Shown piece by piece: positions 30,797 through 42,900 of a stretch of 64,000 nucleotides of DNA. Positions within the stretch are counted from its first letter, which is position 1. The number at the start of each line of letters is the position of its first letter. The DNA comes from Pyropia yezoensis (lineage: Eukaryota; Rhodophyta; Bangiophyceae; Bangiales; Bangiaceae), in assembly GCA_009829735.1 (NCBI GenBank), contig CM020620.1, positions 4,580,299-4,644,298 on the forward strand. Direction: 5' to 3'. The translations under genes were made by a program, and so were the position numbers. A model generated the notes under the pieces. It had not been told where the DNA came from. It searched no databases and saw only the letters and a program-made list of their open reading frames with translations.

Positions 30797-31457
30797 AACA
30801 GCGGCTCCGCGCCGTCATTCCACGCGGGCGCCGGCGCCGCGGCCTGCCGTCTGGGCGGCAGCACGAGGCCGCCGACGCCCAACCCGCCGCCGCCGCCGCC
30901 ACCACCACCACCGCCGCCGCCACCGCCACCGCCATTCCCGCGGCCTGGACCGCCGCCGCCCCCGCCGCCACGGCCCGCCGTGGACGACCACAGCGCCGGG
31001 GAGCCGCCGGGGGAGGCGGCGGCTGGGTGCTTGCGCTTTTGGCCCCGCCCCGGCGGGGGCGCCAGCCCCGCCGGCAGCAGCGGCGCGTCGCCGCCGCCCC
31101 GTCCTGGCGGCGCCGGCGGCGGCGGTGGTAGGGTCGACGGCGGCGGCGGCGGCGGCGGTGGCGTCGGCGGCGGCGGCTGCGCGAGGCCGCCCAGCGCCAT
31201 CATGGACGCGGCGGCCGTGCTCGTGGCGGTCCCGCCGCCGCCGCCGCCGCCGCCACCGCCGCCACCCCCGCCGCCGCCGCTGCCGCTGCCGCCGCCGACG
31301 GCACTGCCAGCGTTGGGCGGCCGCCGCCTGGGAGGCGGGGGGACGGGCAGCGGCCGGCGGACGGTGAGCGGCCCGCCCGGCCCGCCAGCGCCACCAACGG
31401 CGGTCGCCCAGGGGCTCCCCGCCGGCGCCGCCGTTACGGTTGACAGGGTGCCACCAA

Positions 31458-31490
<33 letters not shown>

Positions 31491-31553
31491 TGCCGCCACC
31501 GCCACCGCCACCGCCAGTGCCGGCTCCACCGGCTGCCCCACCACCACCACCGC

Positions 31554-31585
<32 letters not shown>

Positions 31586-31956
31586 CCACCACCACCGCTG
31601 CCAGACACCGCGGGCCGCGGCGGCCGCGGCGGCCGCGGCTGCCTACCGCTCCCCCCCGTCGTGACGGCCACCGCCACGGCCACAGCGTCTGTGGAGATGT
31701 CCGCCGCGCGCACCGGCCCGCCGGCGCACGCCACAGTAACAGGGAGGGGCTCGTGGTGGTGGGGGGGGATGCACCTGTGGCCCACGGCGCGGGCCAGGCG
31801 GTTGAAGCGGTGAGATGGGGCGGGGGGGGGGGTTTGGGGGTGGTGGTAAGAACGCAGGCGGTGGGGCGTGGTGCTCCCGGGGCGGGGGGGGGGGGGGGTG
31901 GGGTGGGGAACGTCACCCCCCGGGGAATGGGGGGGGGGGGGGCAAACGTCAGCCAC
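30640..31956 (-). CDS. Probable N-terminal, Gly-rich part of the bHLH-GAF gene (other frame)
   Basis: This frame starts at ATG 31956 (MADVCPPPPHSPGG), with a later Met pair at about 31204 (MMALGGLAQPP). It contains poly-Gly stretches, a short basic segment GQKRKHP that could be a nuclear localisation signal, and ordinary segments such as PAWNDGAEPLFWGGDAG. It reaches VWSMGGAAAGGGGG at the 15-base C run (30643-30657). A one-base length change there would carry it directly into the bHLH-GAF frame. The frameshift may be a sequencing error in the homopolymer or a real mutation. Confidence 0.45.
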
Positions 31957-32253
31957 GGGGAGGGCGGTCGGGAGGTGGGGCGGCGCGTGCCACCGTCAGG
32001 CGGGCGCGACCACACGGGTGGTGGGTGGTGGCGGCGGCGGCCCGCGACGGCGGCAGCGGGCCGCACGGCGGTGGAGGGGAGGGCCTGAGCGCCCCGCTTC
32101 TCCTCAGCGTGCGGGCACTCGCGGGAGGCGACGACGACCCCCCCCCCCACCCCTCCCCTCCACCCCCGGCCGGGCCTCTTGCACGCTAAAGAAGGACGGG
32201 CGACGCGGCCGCACGCGCGTGGGGGAGGGCGGGGGCGGGCGAGAGGAAAGGAA

Positions 32254-32288
<35 letters not shown>

Positions 32289-34259
32289 GCGCAGGGGGCA
32301 CCCGCGCCGAGTGGGGGGGGAGGGGGGGGGGGTGGGGGGGGAGGGACCGTTTGCCCCCCTCTACCGGCAGTCCCCCGGCGGGGGCGCCCGTTCGTACACG
32401 CCCGCGGGGCCCGTAGCGGCGTACCCCGCCTCCCCCCCCCCCCCCCTCCCACAAGGCCGCCGCCGGCACAAAAACGTCTCCCGGCCGTCGCGCGACGACG
32501 GCGGGCGTGGGCGGGGGGGGGGGGGGGGGAGGGGCCACCCGTGGCAGCGGCGGCAACCGCGGCAGCCGCGAGTGACGGGCCCGCAGCGGCGGGTGGCGGC
32601 GTCAGCACGGAGCCGCGCCAACGACGACGGCAGCGACCCGCGGGGTGGGTGGGGGGGAAGGGGGGGTGGGGGGGGTGAGGAGGAGGAGGGGTGCGACCCG
32701 CCACACCACCCACACCAAGCAGGGATGAGTCGGCGGGGAAAGAAGGCAAAAGGGGGGGAGGCGCGACGGTAGGTGATGGCAGCCACGGCAAGCCCCCGGC
32801 TGGGAGGGGGGGAGGGGGTGGGGGGGCGGGGGGGGGGAAGGGGAGGGGTCCCCACCGTCGTCGTAGCTGTTTCACCTCCCTCCCACTCCCTCTCCCCCCC
32901 CCCCCCGGGCCTCTTCCCGTCCCACCCCCGTAGCCCGCGTGGGATGAGCCGCGGCCACACACCCTCCCCCACCCCCCCCCCCAAAAAAAAAAAAAAATCC
33001 GCGGCGGTTACCTAGTAGCCGCCAGACTTTGCCCACCCACCACCACCACCCACGGGCGGCGGGGGGGGGGTTCCCCTACGGTGCGGTGGCCGCCGCGCCG
33101 TGCGCCCCGCCCGGCGGCCGCGCGACGCGTCAGGGCGGCGGCGGACACCCATCTACCCCCCCCCCCCACGCCGTCGTCGTGGGTGAGGTGGGGTCTCGTG
33201 GGCATTTTGGCGTGTGCGTGTGGGCGCGCCGCCGGCGGTGTGGACGGTCCAACGAGAGAGGCACCGCCACACACCACCAACGCCGTCCACACACAAGAGG
33301 TTTGGGGGTTGGCTGTGGGCGAAGGGGGGGGGGGTGGGGGGGGGGGGGTTGTACACCCACAACCCCCCCCCCCCCCCCCCCCCCCGTCGCGTACGTCGCG
33401 GCAGTGGGTGGGGGGGGGGGGGGGGGGAGCGGCGGCACCAAGACCCCCGCCCGCCACACGCCACGAGGTGGGTGGAGAAACCAGGGGGGGCGGCGGCCGA
33501 CCCGTCTGCCGCCGCCGCCGCCACTGCTATCGCCGCTGCCGCAGGGGGCGGCTGCCGACTGCCACGCCGCCGTCCATCCAGCCAGCCAGCCGCCGCCGTC
33601 GCCACCGCCACCGCCGCCGCCACCGCCGCTGCCGCTGCCGCCGCCGCAGTCGCTGACGCCGACGCCGCCGCCCAGCCGCGCCGTTGTCCCGGCGTGGGTG
33701 GCCTCGCCCCGACCGGTCCGAGCCGCGCCCGCCGGCGGCGTGGCCGGCGCGCGCGGGGGGGAGGAGGCGGAGCGGCCTTGCGACAGGTGGGTTTGCGCCC
33801 GCCCCGCAACCCCCCCCCCCCCCCACCCCCCCCCCCCCCCCCCCCCCCCCCTTACGGCTCCCCCCCCACGGCACCCCAAAGCGTACACACACACCACCAC
33901 CGTGCCAAGGCACGACCCCGGCCCTCTCCCCCCCCCACCCCCCCCCCCCCTCCCACCTTCCACGACCACGGTGCGTCCTGGCGGGAGGGGGGGGGGGGGG
34001 GGGACCCGTGGCCGCACGGCAGTGCACCTGCCCGCCCGCCGCCGTGGCGGCCGACGGCGGTGGTGGCGGCGGCCGACGGCGGTGGTGGGGGGCGGCCGAC
34101 CGGCGGTGGTGGCCGCGGCCGACCGGCGGTGGTGGGGGCGGACGGGCCGGGACGGTGGGGGTGGTGGCACCCCCCCCCCCACGGGCGGTCACCCAAAGCG
34201 CGCGACCGCTTGCGTGCGCCGGGGGGGGATGGGGGGGGGGGGGGGGGAAAGACGTCCAC

Positions 34260-34356
34260 CCCCCCACCCACCCACCCACCCCCCCACCCACCCACTCCCC
34301 CACCCACCCAGCCCCCCACCCACCCACCCACCCCCCCACCCACCCACCCACCCCTC
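34260..34356. repeat. (CCCA)n-type microsatellite
   Basis: CCCACCCACCCA units interrupted by C runs and two CCCAG/CACTC variants. The G-rich strand could form G-quadruplexes. Confidence 0.75.
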
Positions 34357-34765
34357 CCCTCCCACGCAGGTGACCCCCGCCCATGATCTCTACGCGAAAA
34401 AAAAAAAAAAAAAAAAATACACCCCCCTTTGAGGACAGACGGCCGCGGGGGGGGGGGGGACCCCCACCGCCGCCCGCCACCGCCGCCGCCGCCGCGCGGC
34501 TGCCGGCGGCGCAGCGACAGAGGGCGAGAGGGTGGGGGTGGGGGGCCGGCTTTTTCGGAGGGGGGGGGTGAGTGACCCCGTCGGCCAACAGCCGCGGCAA
34601 GGGAATGATAGCCCGGGGGGGGGGGGGGGGGGGTGCGTGGGGTGCGGTGGCACCACCAACGCCGGCGGCACCCACGGAACGCGCGGGGCATGGGAGCGCG
34701 GCGGCGGCGGCGGCGGCGGCGGCGACAGACGCTTGCCGCGACACCTGGGCGGCCGCCACCCGGGC

Positions 34766-34908
34766 GCCACTGCCACTGCCGCTGCCACTGCCGCTGCCGC
34801 TGCCGCTGCCGCTGCCGCTGCCGCTGCCGCTGCCGCTGCCGCTGCCGCTGCCGCTGCCGCTGCCGCTGCCGCTGCCGCTGCCGCTGCCGCTGCCGCTGCG
34901 GCTGCCGC
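34766..34908. repeat. (CTGCCG)n hexanucleotide array, about 23 units
   Basis: Nearly perfect CTGCCG repeats with CTGCCA variants at the left end and GCCGCC at the right. On the minus strand one frame gives Gly-Ser repeats, and other frames give poly-Ala and Arg-Gln. Confidence 0.9.
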
Positions 34909-37900
34909 CGCCGCCGCGAGATTGGGCCCCCGCGGCGGCACTTGGGAGCGCAGCCGCACAGCCACCGGCGGCAGGCCGCACGCCCCCCCCCCCTCCCCTC
35001 CCCCCCCCCCCCCCCCTCCCCTTTTGCGGAACCGTCAGCCGCTCTCGCGCGCGTGCGCCCCCACCGCGGTAGCAGGGACGACCGCGCACCTGCGCGGGGT
35101 GGGGTGGGTGGGGGGGGGGGGGGGTGGTGGGTGGGTGGGTGGGTAGTAAGCGTGGCGGGCCCACAGCCAGCACCGCCCACCCCCCCCCCCCCCCCCCGCC
35201 CCCCGCCCGCGCCGTCCCACCCTCCCCCAACGTCCTCCTCCCCCCTACCGTTGCGGGCGGTCGCGGCCGCGGCCGCAGCGGCGGTCGGGGGGGGGAAAGG
35301 GGGAGGCGGCCGCGGAGGCGGCGGCGGCGGGCGGGCGGGCGGGCGGGCGGGGGAGGTTAACCGGCAGTGGCCAGCAGCAGCACACCCCTCTGCAACGGGC
35401 GTGCGGCGGGGGGGGGGTGGCCGGCAGTGACGGCGGCTGGGACGGTCACGGGACACTGGGGGCGGTGGAGGGGGGGGGGGGGGGGGTGGGGGGGGGGGTG
35501 GGGAGGGGAGGCAAAAAGCCAAAGCTCCCCTCCCCCCCCCCCCGCCCGGCGCCCGTGCTATCTACAGGTACTGCCTACCTGCCCGGATGGGTTGGCGTTT
35601 GGAAAGCCGGGACGGAGGCTGCCGGCAGCAGCGCCGGCGGGGGCGGTTAAAAAAGAGGGGCGCTGGGCGCGGGGACGGCCGCCTGCAGGTTTAATTGGCG
35701 ATCATCGTGGAGGGAGGGAAGGTACCTAAATTTTTAGTGGGGAGTACCTACCTAGCGCGAGAGGAAGAAGGGGGGGGGGGGAGGAGAGGGGAGGTTGGAG
35801 AACACGGGGCCAGTCGGCCCTTGAGAGGGGGGGGGCGGGGAGACGGTAAGAGATCTGGCGGGTGACGAGAGAGGGGGCGTGCGGCGTGGGGGTGTGCCCG
35901 GCAGCTGCTTGCCGCCCGCCGCGGCTCCATTTCAAGTGGGAATCTCTCGGGATTATAGACTTAAGGGTCCACTTGGGATTCCGGTGGATAGGGGCGGGAC
36001 CGCCGCCGCTCGCTGGCCTGTGCGCGCGGGGGGGGGGGGGGGGGGGGGGTGGAGGATCCCCGCAACGGGGCGGCGGCTGCCACCCGACCGGCCTGGCGCG
36101 CGGGTGGTGGGGCAAAAAAAAAAAAAAAGAGACGGGCAGCACGCGGCTGCTGCCGCGGCCGCCGCCAGCCGGCAATGGTCCCATCCCTTCCTTGGCGGCG
36201 CGCGCACCACACCCGTGCGGGGAGCAGCGGGTCGGGGCTGTTTTCTTTTTTTTTGTTTTTTTTTTGCTCCTCCTCAGCGGGGGCATCACACCGTCCCACT
36301 TTGTCGGGGGTGGGGGGGGGGGGGGGGGGGGGGGGGGTTGGTACTGGCCGGGCAGTGCGAAAAAAAAAAAAAAAAAAAAAAAGAAACCGCCGCCGACAAA
36401 AGGGAAAGAGGTGCGCGCGCGCGCCCGCCAGTCACGCGCTGGCCCCACCCACTCCCCTTTGTCCCGGTGCAGAGGCACGTTGTTGACCAACGGGCTGCAT
36501 CCATGACCGGCCTGGCGTGGGCAGGTTTTTGGTCGAGAGACGGAAGAGCGGGGGGGGGGGGGGGGGTGGGGGGGGAGGACAGAGGTGAGAGGCCACGCGC
36601 TGCCGCCAAGAGCAATCAGCCTGCGCCGCAGGGGGGCTGGCACGCTTGCCGTCCCGTGGAGGGGGTGCGGTGTCTCCCTTGCGGGGTGCGCCACCCAGGA
36701 TGGGGCGGGGCCAGCGTCCGCGGCAGCCGCGGCACAAACGCAACGGCGCATTGGCGGCCGCGGTCGAGCCGCGGCTGCCCACACCCACCCAGGTGGGTAG
36801 GTAGCTACAAGAGCTGCCGCCCGCGCGCCGGCGCGCGCATTGGCGGTCGCGGGAGGGGAGGCGGCGGCGGGAATGCCGCCCACGTAGAGATTTCTCCCTA
36901 ACCGTGACGCGCCGCTGCCGTGGCGGCGTCGCTCTTCCAACATTGCCCACCAAACATACGTATACGTAGATAGGTAGCAGTCCATGAAGGCATCCAGTAG
37001 TCGGGGGTACGCCCACTACTGAGATGGGACGGATGCTCGGGGTCGCAACGCAATACGACGTATCCGTTCACTAACCGCCTATGTATACATACCTTGCCTC
37101 CCACGACGGCCACAGGGGACCACGCACTCGACTGCCGTTGATAGTCACGTGATGGCCATCTGTTGGCGTCCCTCTCAGGAGCCCCGCCATTGGCTGGCCC
37201 CGGCACCCCCCCCTCAGGGGGGGTGAGGGAGGCTCCCTCTGTGCAAAAAGACAGGCGTCGCCACGTACCAGCCCTGCCAGCCGTGTGGCCGGAAACGCAT
37301 GCACCAAAAGCGCACCCCGTCTTGCCTATCCGGATGGCGGGCGAAACGCCGCCCCCTCCCCGCGACGCTTCCGTCGAATCGAATTCTTTTCCCGTATCTG
37401 GGCTGTCGCTGAGGAACTACATCTAGAATTGTAATTTTCTGTGACAACGTTGATCCTACTTAAATACCGGTGCGCTCTTCCGAGGATCCTCGTGCCGACA
37501 CTGTCGGCACGCACTACTACTGGAGGTGGGATCACGCCAGCGGCACTGGCCAATGGGGGGCGCGTCTGCGCCCTCCCGTTCTTCCTTGTTCTTGGCGTCT
37601 CCGCGTGCACCGTCGCTCCCGAGGGGTCCCTCGTCGCGGGTCTGGGTCTGTGGCGTCTGCTGCGTGACGGGTAGCAGCTGTCTGGGCAGGGCGCGCCGAC
37701 GCCATCCCCCTCGCCTTGCACGCCCTCTGCTGCCTGTGGCTCTGTGGGAGTGCGTGCGTCCCCTCTGAACAGGGGGAGGGGGGGGGCAGTGGGACGTTGG
37801 CGTGGCTGCCCTGGCTCGTCCTTCTGCCCTGGCTGGTCAGGACGGGCACTGCAGGCGGACGAGTCGGGTCCGAATTTGAGGGTCGCCGCCCGCCCGCCCG

Positions 37901-38036
37901 CCCACCTAGCCCACCCACCCACCGCGCTCTGACTCTGACCCGTTGGCCGCGCCCGACCCCGCGTTTGCGGCGAGTCTGTCCCTGCATCTGGGGTGGCGGT
38001 CCCTGCTCGTGGTGTGGCCGGCATACCGCGGCCACC

Positions 38037-39437
38037 ATGTACGCCGAGGTGTTTGGTATCCTCTCAGCGGTCTGTGTAGCGGTACGATGGGCACAGTACT
38101 CAGCGGAGAAGCGGGACCACTCTGCCTCTGTTGCGACTGGCGAGGTGGCGGGCAGCACCGCGGCAGCAGGCTTTGGGTCCTTTCAGCGCAACTACCTGTT
38201 GGTCTACCTGCTGGCTGTCGCGTCTGACTGGCTCCAGGGGCCTTATGTGTACGCCCTCTACTCGTCGTACGGTTATGACAAGGCCGCCATTGGCCAGCTC
38301 TTTATCGCTGGATTTGGGTCTTCCGCGCTGTTTGGGACGTTTGTTGGCTCGGTCGCGGACAAGTATGGGCGGCGCTCCAACGTGCTCTTTTTTGCCCTCA
38401 CGTATGGCCTGTCTTGTGTGACCAAGCACTCGCCCGACTTTAAGATCCTGATGCTTGGGCGCGTCCTCGGCGGCATCGCCACCTCCATCCTCTTCTCTGC
38501 GTTTGAAAGCTGGCTGGTGTACGAGCACAATAAGCGCGGCTATGAGCCGTCGTGGCTGTCAGAGACCTTCTCCAAGGCCCAGTTTGGCAATGCCATTGTG
38601 GCTATCGTGTCTGGCCAGGTGGCTGGCGCGGCAGCGGGGGTGGCGGGTAAGGTGGCGCCCTTTGACGTGTCCCTGCTGGTGCTGGTCATCACTGGTGTGG
38701 TCGTGGCGGCAACGTGGACGGAGAACTATGGCGACTCGACGCAGAGCGTTGGTGGCGGTCTGCGCAACGCGTGGCGCACCATCATGGCGGACGAAAAGAT
38801 TGTCCTGGTGGGCATTGTCCAGTCGTGCTTTGAGGGTGCCATGTACACCTTTGTCTTTATGTGGACGCCTGCGCTCCAGACTGCGTCGGACCTGACCGCG
38901 GGCGGCAAGGAGATCCCGCACGGCATGATTTTCTCGACTTTCATGGTGGCCATCATGATTGGCAGCAGCCTGTTTACCTTCCTATCCAAGCAGGCCCCCG
39001 AGGAGCTCTTCCTTCGCAACGCGTTTGCAGTGAGTGTTTGCGTGTTTGCGGTGGCGACGCTGACGACGGCGCTGGTGCCCGTCTACATTTCCTTCCTGCT
39101 CTTTGAGGTTGTCTGCGGCGTGTACTTTCCTGCCATGGCGACCGTGCGGTCCCGGTATGTGCCGGAGGAGACGCGGTCGGCAACACTCAATTTTTACCGC
39201 GTCCCGCTGAACGCCATTGTGGTGTTCATGCTGTACAAGAACTGGGGTACCATCCGTGTCCTGCAGCTGTGTGCACTGTTGCTTTTGGTGGCAACGTGCT
39301 GTCAGCATCGCCTCTACTCTGTCTCCAAGGTGTCTATCCCACGTGGTAACGACGTGGAGGACCAAGAGGAGCGTCGGGAAATGATTGAGACGGACGAGGC
39401 GGGGATGGCCGATGCGATAGAGAAGGTATCATCATGA
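38037..39437 (+). CDS. MOT2: MFS transporter of the MFSD5/MOT2 (molybdate-anion) family
   Basis: 466-residue intronless membrane protein. I choose ATG 38037 because it sits in a perfect GCCACCATG context and starts MYAEVFGILSAV, a first membrane helix; the frame upstream is Pro/Arg-rich. Family features are DWLQGPYVYALYSSYGYDK in the first helices, the MFS motif A-like loop GSVADKYGRRS near residues 105-116, LGRVLGGIATSILFSAFESW, FDVSLLVLVIT and IIFSTFMVA-like FSTFMVAIMIGSSL, and the late segment VCGVYFPAMATVRSRYVPEE. About 12 hydrophobic segments are present. MOT2/MFSD5 proteins are high-affinity molybdate transporters in algae and plants, needed for molybdenum cofactor enzymes such as nitrate reductase. 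The acidic C-terminal tail (EDQEERREMIETDEAG) is cytosolic by prediction. The gene is convergent with the pyrophosphatase gene, 562 bases away. Confidence 0.9.
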   Translation: MYAEVFGILSAVCVAVRWAQYSAEKRDHSASVATGEVAGSTAAAGFGSFQRNYLLVYLLAVASDWLQGPYVYALYSSYGYDKAAIGQLFIAGFGSSALFGTFVGSVADKYGRRSNVLFFALTYGLSCVTKHSPDFKILMLGRVLGGIATSILFSAFESWLVYEHNKRGYEPSWLSETFSKAQFGNAIVAIVSGQVAGAAAGVAGKVAPFDVSLLVLVITGVVVAATWTENYGDSTQSVGGGLRNAWRTIMADEKIVLVGIVQSCFEGAMYTFVFMWTPALQTASDLTAGGKEIPHGMIFSTFMVAIMIGSSLFTFLSKQAPEELFLRNAFAVSVCVFAVATLTTALVPVYISFLLFEVVCGVYFPAMATVRSRYVPEETRSATLNFYRVPLNAIVVFMLYKNWGTIRVLQLCALLLLVATCCQHRLYSVSKVSIPRGNDVEDQEERREMIETDEAGMADAIEKVSS

Positions 39438-39999
39438 GCAGCGCCCTTTCCCTGCACTTGTTGTTTCAAATCCAGCTTTGTTGCACCCTTCATGGGCGTT
39501 GGTCGCGGCAATGGCCATTGCTCGTCAGCGGCTTCCCCGCCCGCACTTTGGCTCGGCGACGACCGGGTGTGGATGGTACAGTACAACAATTCAATGCAGA
39601 ACGAACAAAAACCTCCCATCATTTATCGGGCGTATGAGCGCTTCTCCCACCACAGCACAAACAGTGGTGCGCAAAGCAGACGTAGTCCGAGCAGGGGTGG
39701 GTGTTTTCCCTGGATCACCAGGCACAGGAGCTCGCCCGGGCCAACTGCGACGCCCACAACCATGACAGAGCCAGTCAAAAATGGTGTCTTTCGAGCCATG
39801 CGCTACCGCCCCTGTTTTCTGCCCGTCATCGACTCTGGGCGGAGCAGCACGACAGATAGAGCTGAGACATGGGAGTCGAGCCTTTACACACACACCAGCA
39901 TCCATGACCCAGCGAGCCGCTTCGATTTCAGTCTGTCTGGGCACGGATTCTCCCGCATGAAAAACAGTCAGTGTCAAGAGCGAACAGCAGCACGCTCCG
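39438..39999. other. Intergenic between two convergent genes
   Basis: Shared 3' region of the MOT2-like and pyrophosphatase genes. Normal complexity and less GC-rich than its surroundings. I see no canonical AATAAA. Confidence 0.5.
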
Positions 40000-42900
40000 T
40001 TACGGAGCAGCGGCGGGTGCCGCAAGCAGCGGCGTCGTCACATCCGTCGCGTTTTCCAGCCCGGGAAGCTCTGCTGGGTCGTGGATGCCCTCATCTGCGG
40101 CGCTCGAGTAGGCATTGTACAACTCCGAGCCTGGAGCCGCCGCGTTCACCGCGGGCCCCGGCTCGTAGAACGGGCTTCGCGCTCGGATCTTGGGCACCGT
40201 CGACGTCAGGTCATCGTTGGGCTCGTACTCGGCCGCATCCATGCCGGCCATTGCTGCTGCCTGCGTCTCGTTCGCGCGGGAGTTGCTGAACCAGCCAAAC
40301 AGCAGCGCAAATGCAGCGGTGACAAAGAAGAGGATGAGGCCCACCCAGCCCCGCGTGTTATCCACATTCATCAGGCCGACGGCGACGAGGCCAAAGCTCG
40401 CCATCAGCTTGATCAGGATGTTGAGTGCAGGGCCGGCCGTGTCCTTCATTGCGTCACCCAGCGTGTCGCCCGCGACAGCCGCATGGTGCCAGGGAGAGCC
40501 CTTGGCGTTGTCCGTCCCATAGTGGCCCGTCTCGACCAGTTTCTTGGCATTGTCCCAGGCACCGCCCGCGTTGTTTAGCACGAGCCCCAGGAGGTATCCC
40601 GACGCAATAGCCGCAACCAGCAGGCCAACGAGAGCCCGCTGGCCAAAGCCAAAGCCGATGAACAGGGGCGTCATGATCGCCAAAACGCCGGGCAGGATCA
40701 TCTCGAGCAGCGCCGCCCGCGTCGCGATGCGAATGCACCGCACATGGTCCGGGCGCACGGGCCCAGCGTCCTCGTCGTTGAGAGGCGTGTCCCGCAGGCC
40801 AGGGATCTCGCGGAACTGGCGGCGCACCTCCACAATCATCGCCTGTGCAGCGCGGCTAACCGACAGGATGAGTAGGCCCGCAAACACAAAAGGCAGCATC
40901 ACCCCAATAAGCATCGACGCGACCACGTAGATGTCTGACAGGGCTACCAAATCTCCGTCCGTGATGTGGCGCATCGGACTGGTTGTCGCGGTGCCCGTCA
41001 GCTCCAGCGGCGACGGCACCAGCCCCGAATCTTGGACGAGCGCCACCAGTAACGCAAAGGCGGTGAGAACAGCCGAGCCGTTGGAGAAGCCCTTGCCAGT
41101 CGCGGCCGTTGTGTTGCCCAGCGCGTCGAGCGCGTCAGTCGTGTCGCGCACCGATGGCGGAAGGCGAGCCATCTCGGCAATGCCACCGGCATTGTCCGCC
41201 ACTGGGCCATAGGCATCGGTTGACATGGTCACCCCCAATGTGGACAGCATGCCCACCGCAGACAGCGACACACCATAGGCGCCAAACAGCTCGTAAGCCC
41301 CGACAATAGTGGCTACTACCAACAGCAGCGGCGCAGCAGTAGAAAGCAGGCCTAGGCCAAGGCCTTGAATGGCCACCGCACCAGCCCCGTACGCCCCTGC
41401 TGCTGAGATGCTGGCGGTGGGCGACGAGGATGAGGCCGTAAAATACTCGGTAAGGGAAGCGATAAACACCCCCAACAGTAGCCCAATGACAACGCAAAGG
41501 AAGAGGCGCCACGGCACTTCGGTGGGCGACGGAAACTCAAAGCCCAGGCTGTCAATGGGCAGGTATCGCTGGTCCACCTGCCGCAACGCTGGGACCGTCA
41601 CGCGGTTGTTGAAGCGCATGTTCTGAGGCATACACCGCGACGGGTCGCCAACGGGTGCCGCCAGCGTCCACGTGGGGAGGTTTGCTGCGCCAAAGCCACG
41701 GGCAGACCCAAATGATGAGCCGCCGCCAAACAGACCCCACGTCGCACCCGCCGAGCCCGCAATAACCAATACGACGGCAACAAACATGTTGACTCGCAGA
41801 GACCGGAGGAGCGTTTTTGTCGCCGCCGCCCGACCAGCCACGTCCGACGTGGACGCCGAGCTGGGCACTCGCACAAACAGAGTGCACAAGATGGATGCGA
41901 GGATGCCAATGGTGGCTAGGAGAAACGGCAGCGCAATGAAGGAAGTGTTGGAGGCGCTCTGCGAGAGCGCCTCGTACCCCTGATAGAGGTCTGCCGACCG
42001 ACAGATCTGCGCCGCAAAGGAGCCCTTGACGTTCACACTGGGCAAGAAGACACACTCCCGGTCAATCTTGAGGTGATTGAACACACACAGCGCGTATGGG
42101 TCGTTAAAGACATAAGGAAGGGCCGAGCCAAGCAGCGCTGACGCAATGACGGAGCCGACATACGACTCAAAGAGGTCAGCGCCCATGCCGGCCACATCGC
42201 CCACGTTGTCACCCACGTTGTCTGCAATGGTGGCCGCGTTGCGAGGGTCGTCCTCGGGGATGCCGGCCTCAACCTTGCCAACCAGGTCGGCGCCCACATC
42301 GGCCGCCTTGGTGTAGATGCCCCCGCCGACTCGGGCAAACAGAGCGACGGTGCTGGCGCCAGCCGCAAAGCCCGCCAGCGCGCGCACATCACGAAAGATG
42401 AGATAGCAGCCGCTGACGCCGGCAAGACCAATCGACACTACCGACAGGCCCATGACCGCGCCTGAGCGGAATGCCACGTTGAGCGCGGGGCCCAGCCCGT
42501 CCGATGCTGCCGCCGCCGCTGTCCGCACATTGCCTCGCGTCGCCGCCGACATGCCCACAAGGCCAGTCAAGGCCGAAAGCAGCGCGCCCAGCGCATAACA
42601 GCCCGCTGCCGACCAGGTAGTGGCAAACCCCACTAGAATTGCCAGCGGGACCACAACGAGCAACAACAGCGAGTACTCTTGAAAGAGAAAAGCAAAGCTG
42701 CCCTGCCGAATGTAGGTGGCGAGCTCCACCATGTAGTCGCTGCCCACATCCTTGCGCACCAACGTCAGCGCGTAGAGGGAGACGAAGACAATGCCAAGCA
42801 GAGCGGCGGTAAAGGCCCCCCACAGCCACGAGACAGGCACCCGAAACGCCTGGTTGACAAACACGTACCGGTCGCCCGCAGCGCCGCTCTTGTCCAGCAC

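Larger units (their letters stand above)
31957..37440. other. Extreme simple-sequence region without a supported gene
   Basis: About 5.5 kb of G and C homopolymers interrupted by A runs of 30 (32255-32284), 21 (34397-34417) and 23 (36360-36382), plus several shorter ones. Long frames on both strands are poly-Pro, poly-Gly, poly-Phe or poly-Lys artefacts of these runs. The last 700 bases (36750-37440) have normal complexity and form the far upstream region of the transporter gene. I find no gene or RNA here. Confidence 0.55.

Noticed and set aside
33029..35522. Frames of 350-567 codons on both strands
   Set aside because: Their poly-Pro, poly-Gly and poly-Phe composition follows homopolymers, and both strands are equally open.
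35726..36985. 419-codon minus-strand frame
   Set aside because: It reads through A/T and G/C homopolymers as poly-Phe and poly-Pro, with no domain.
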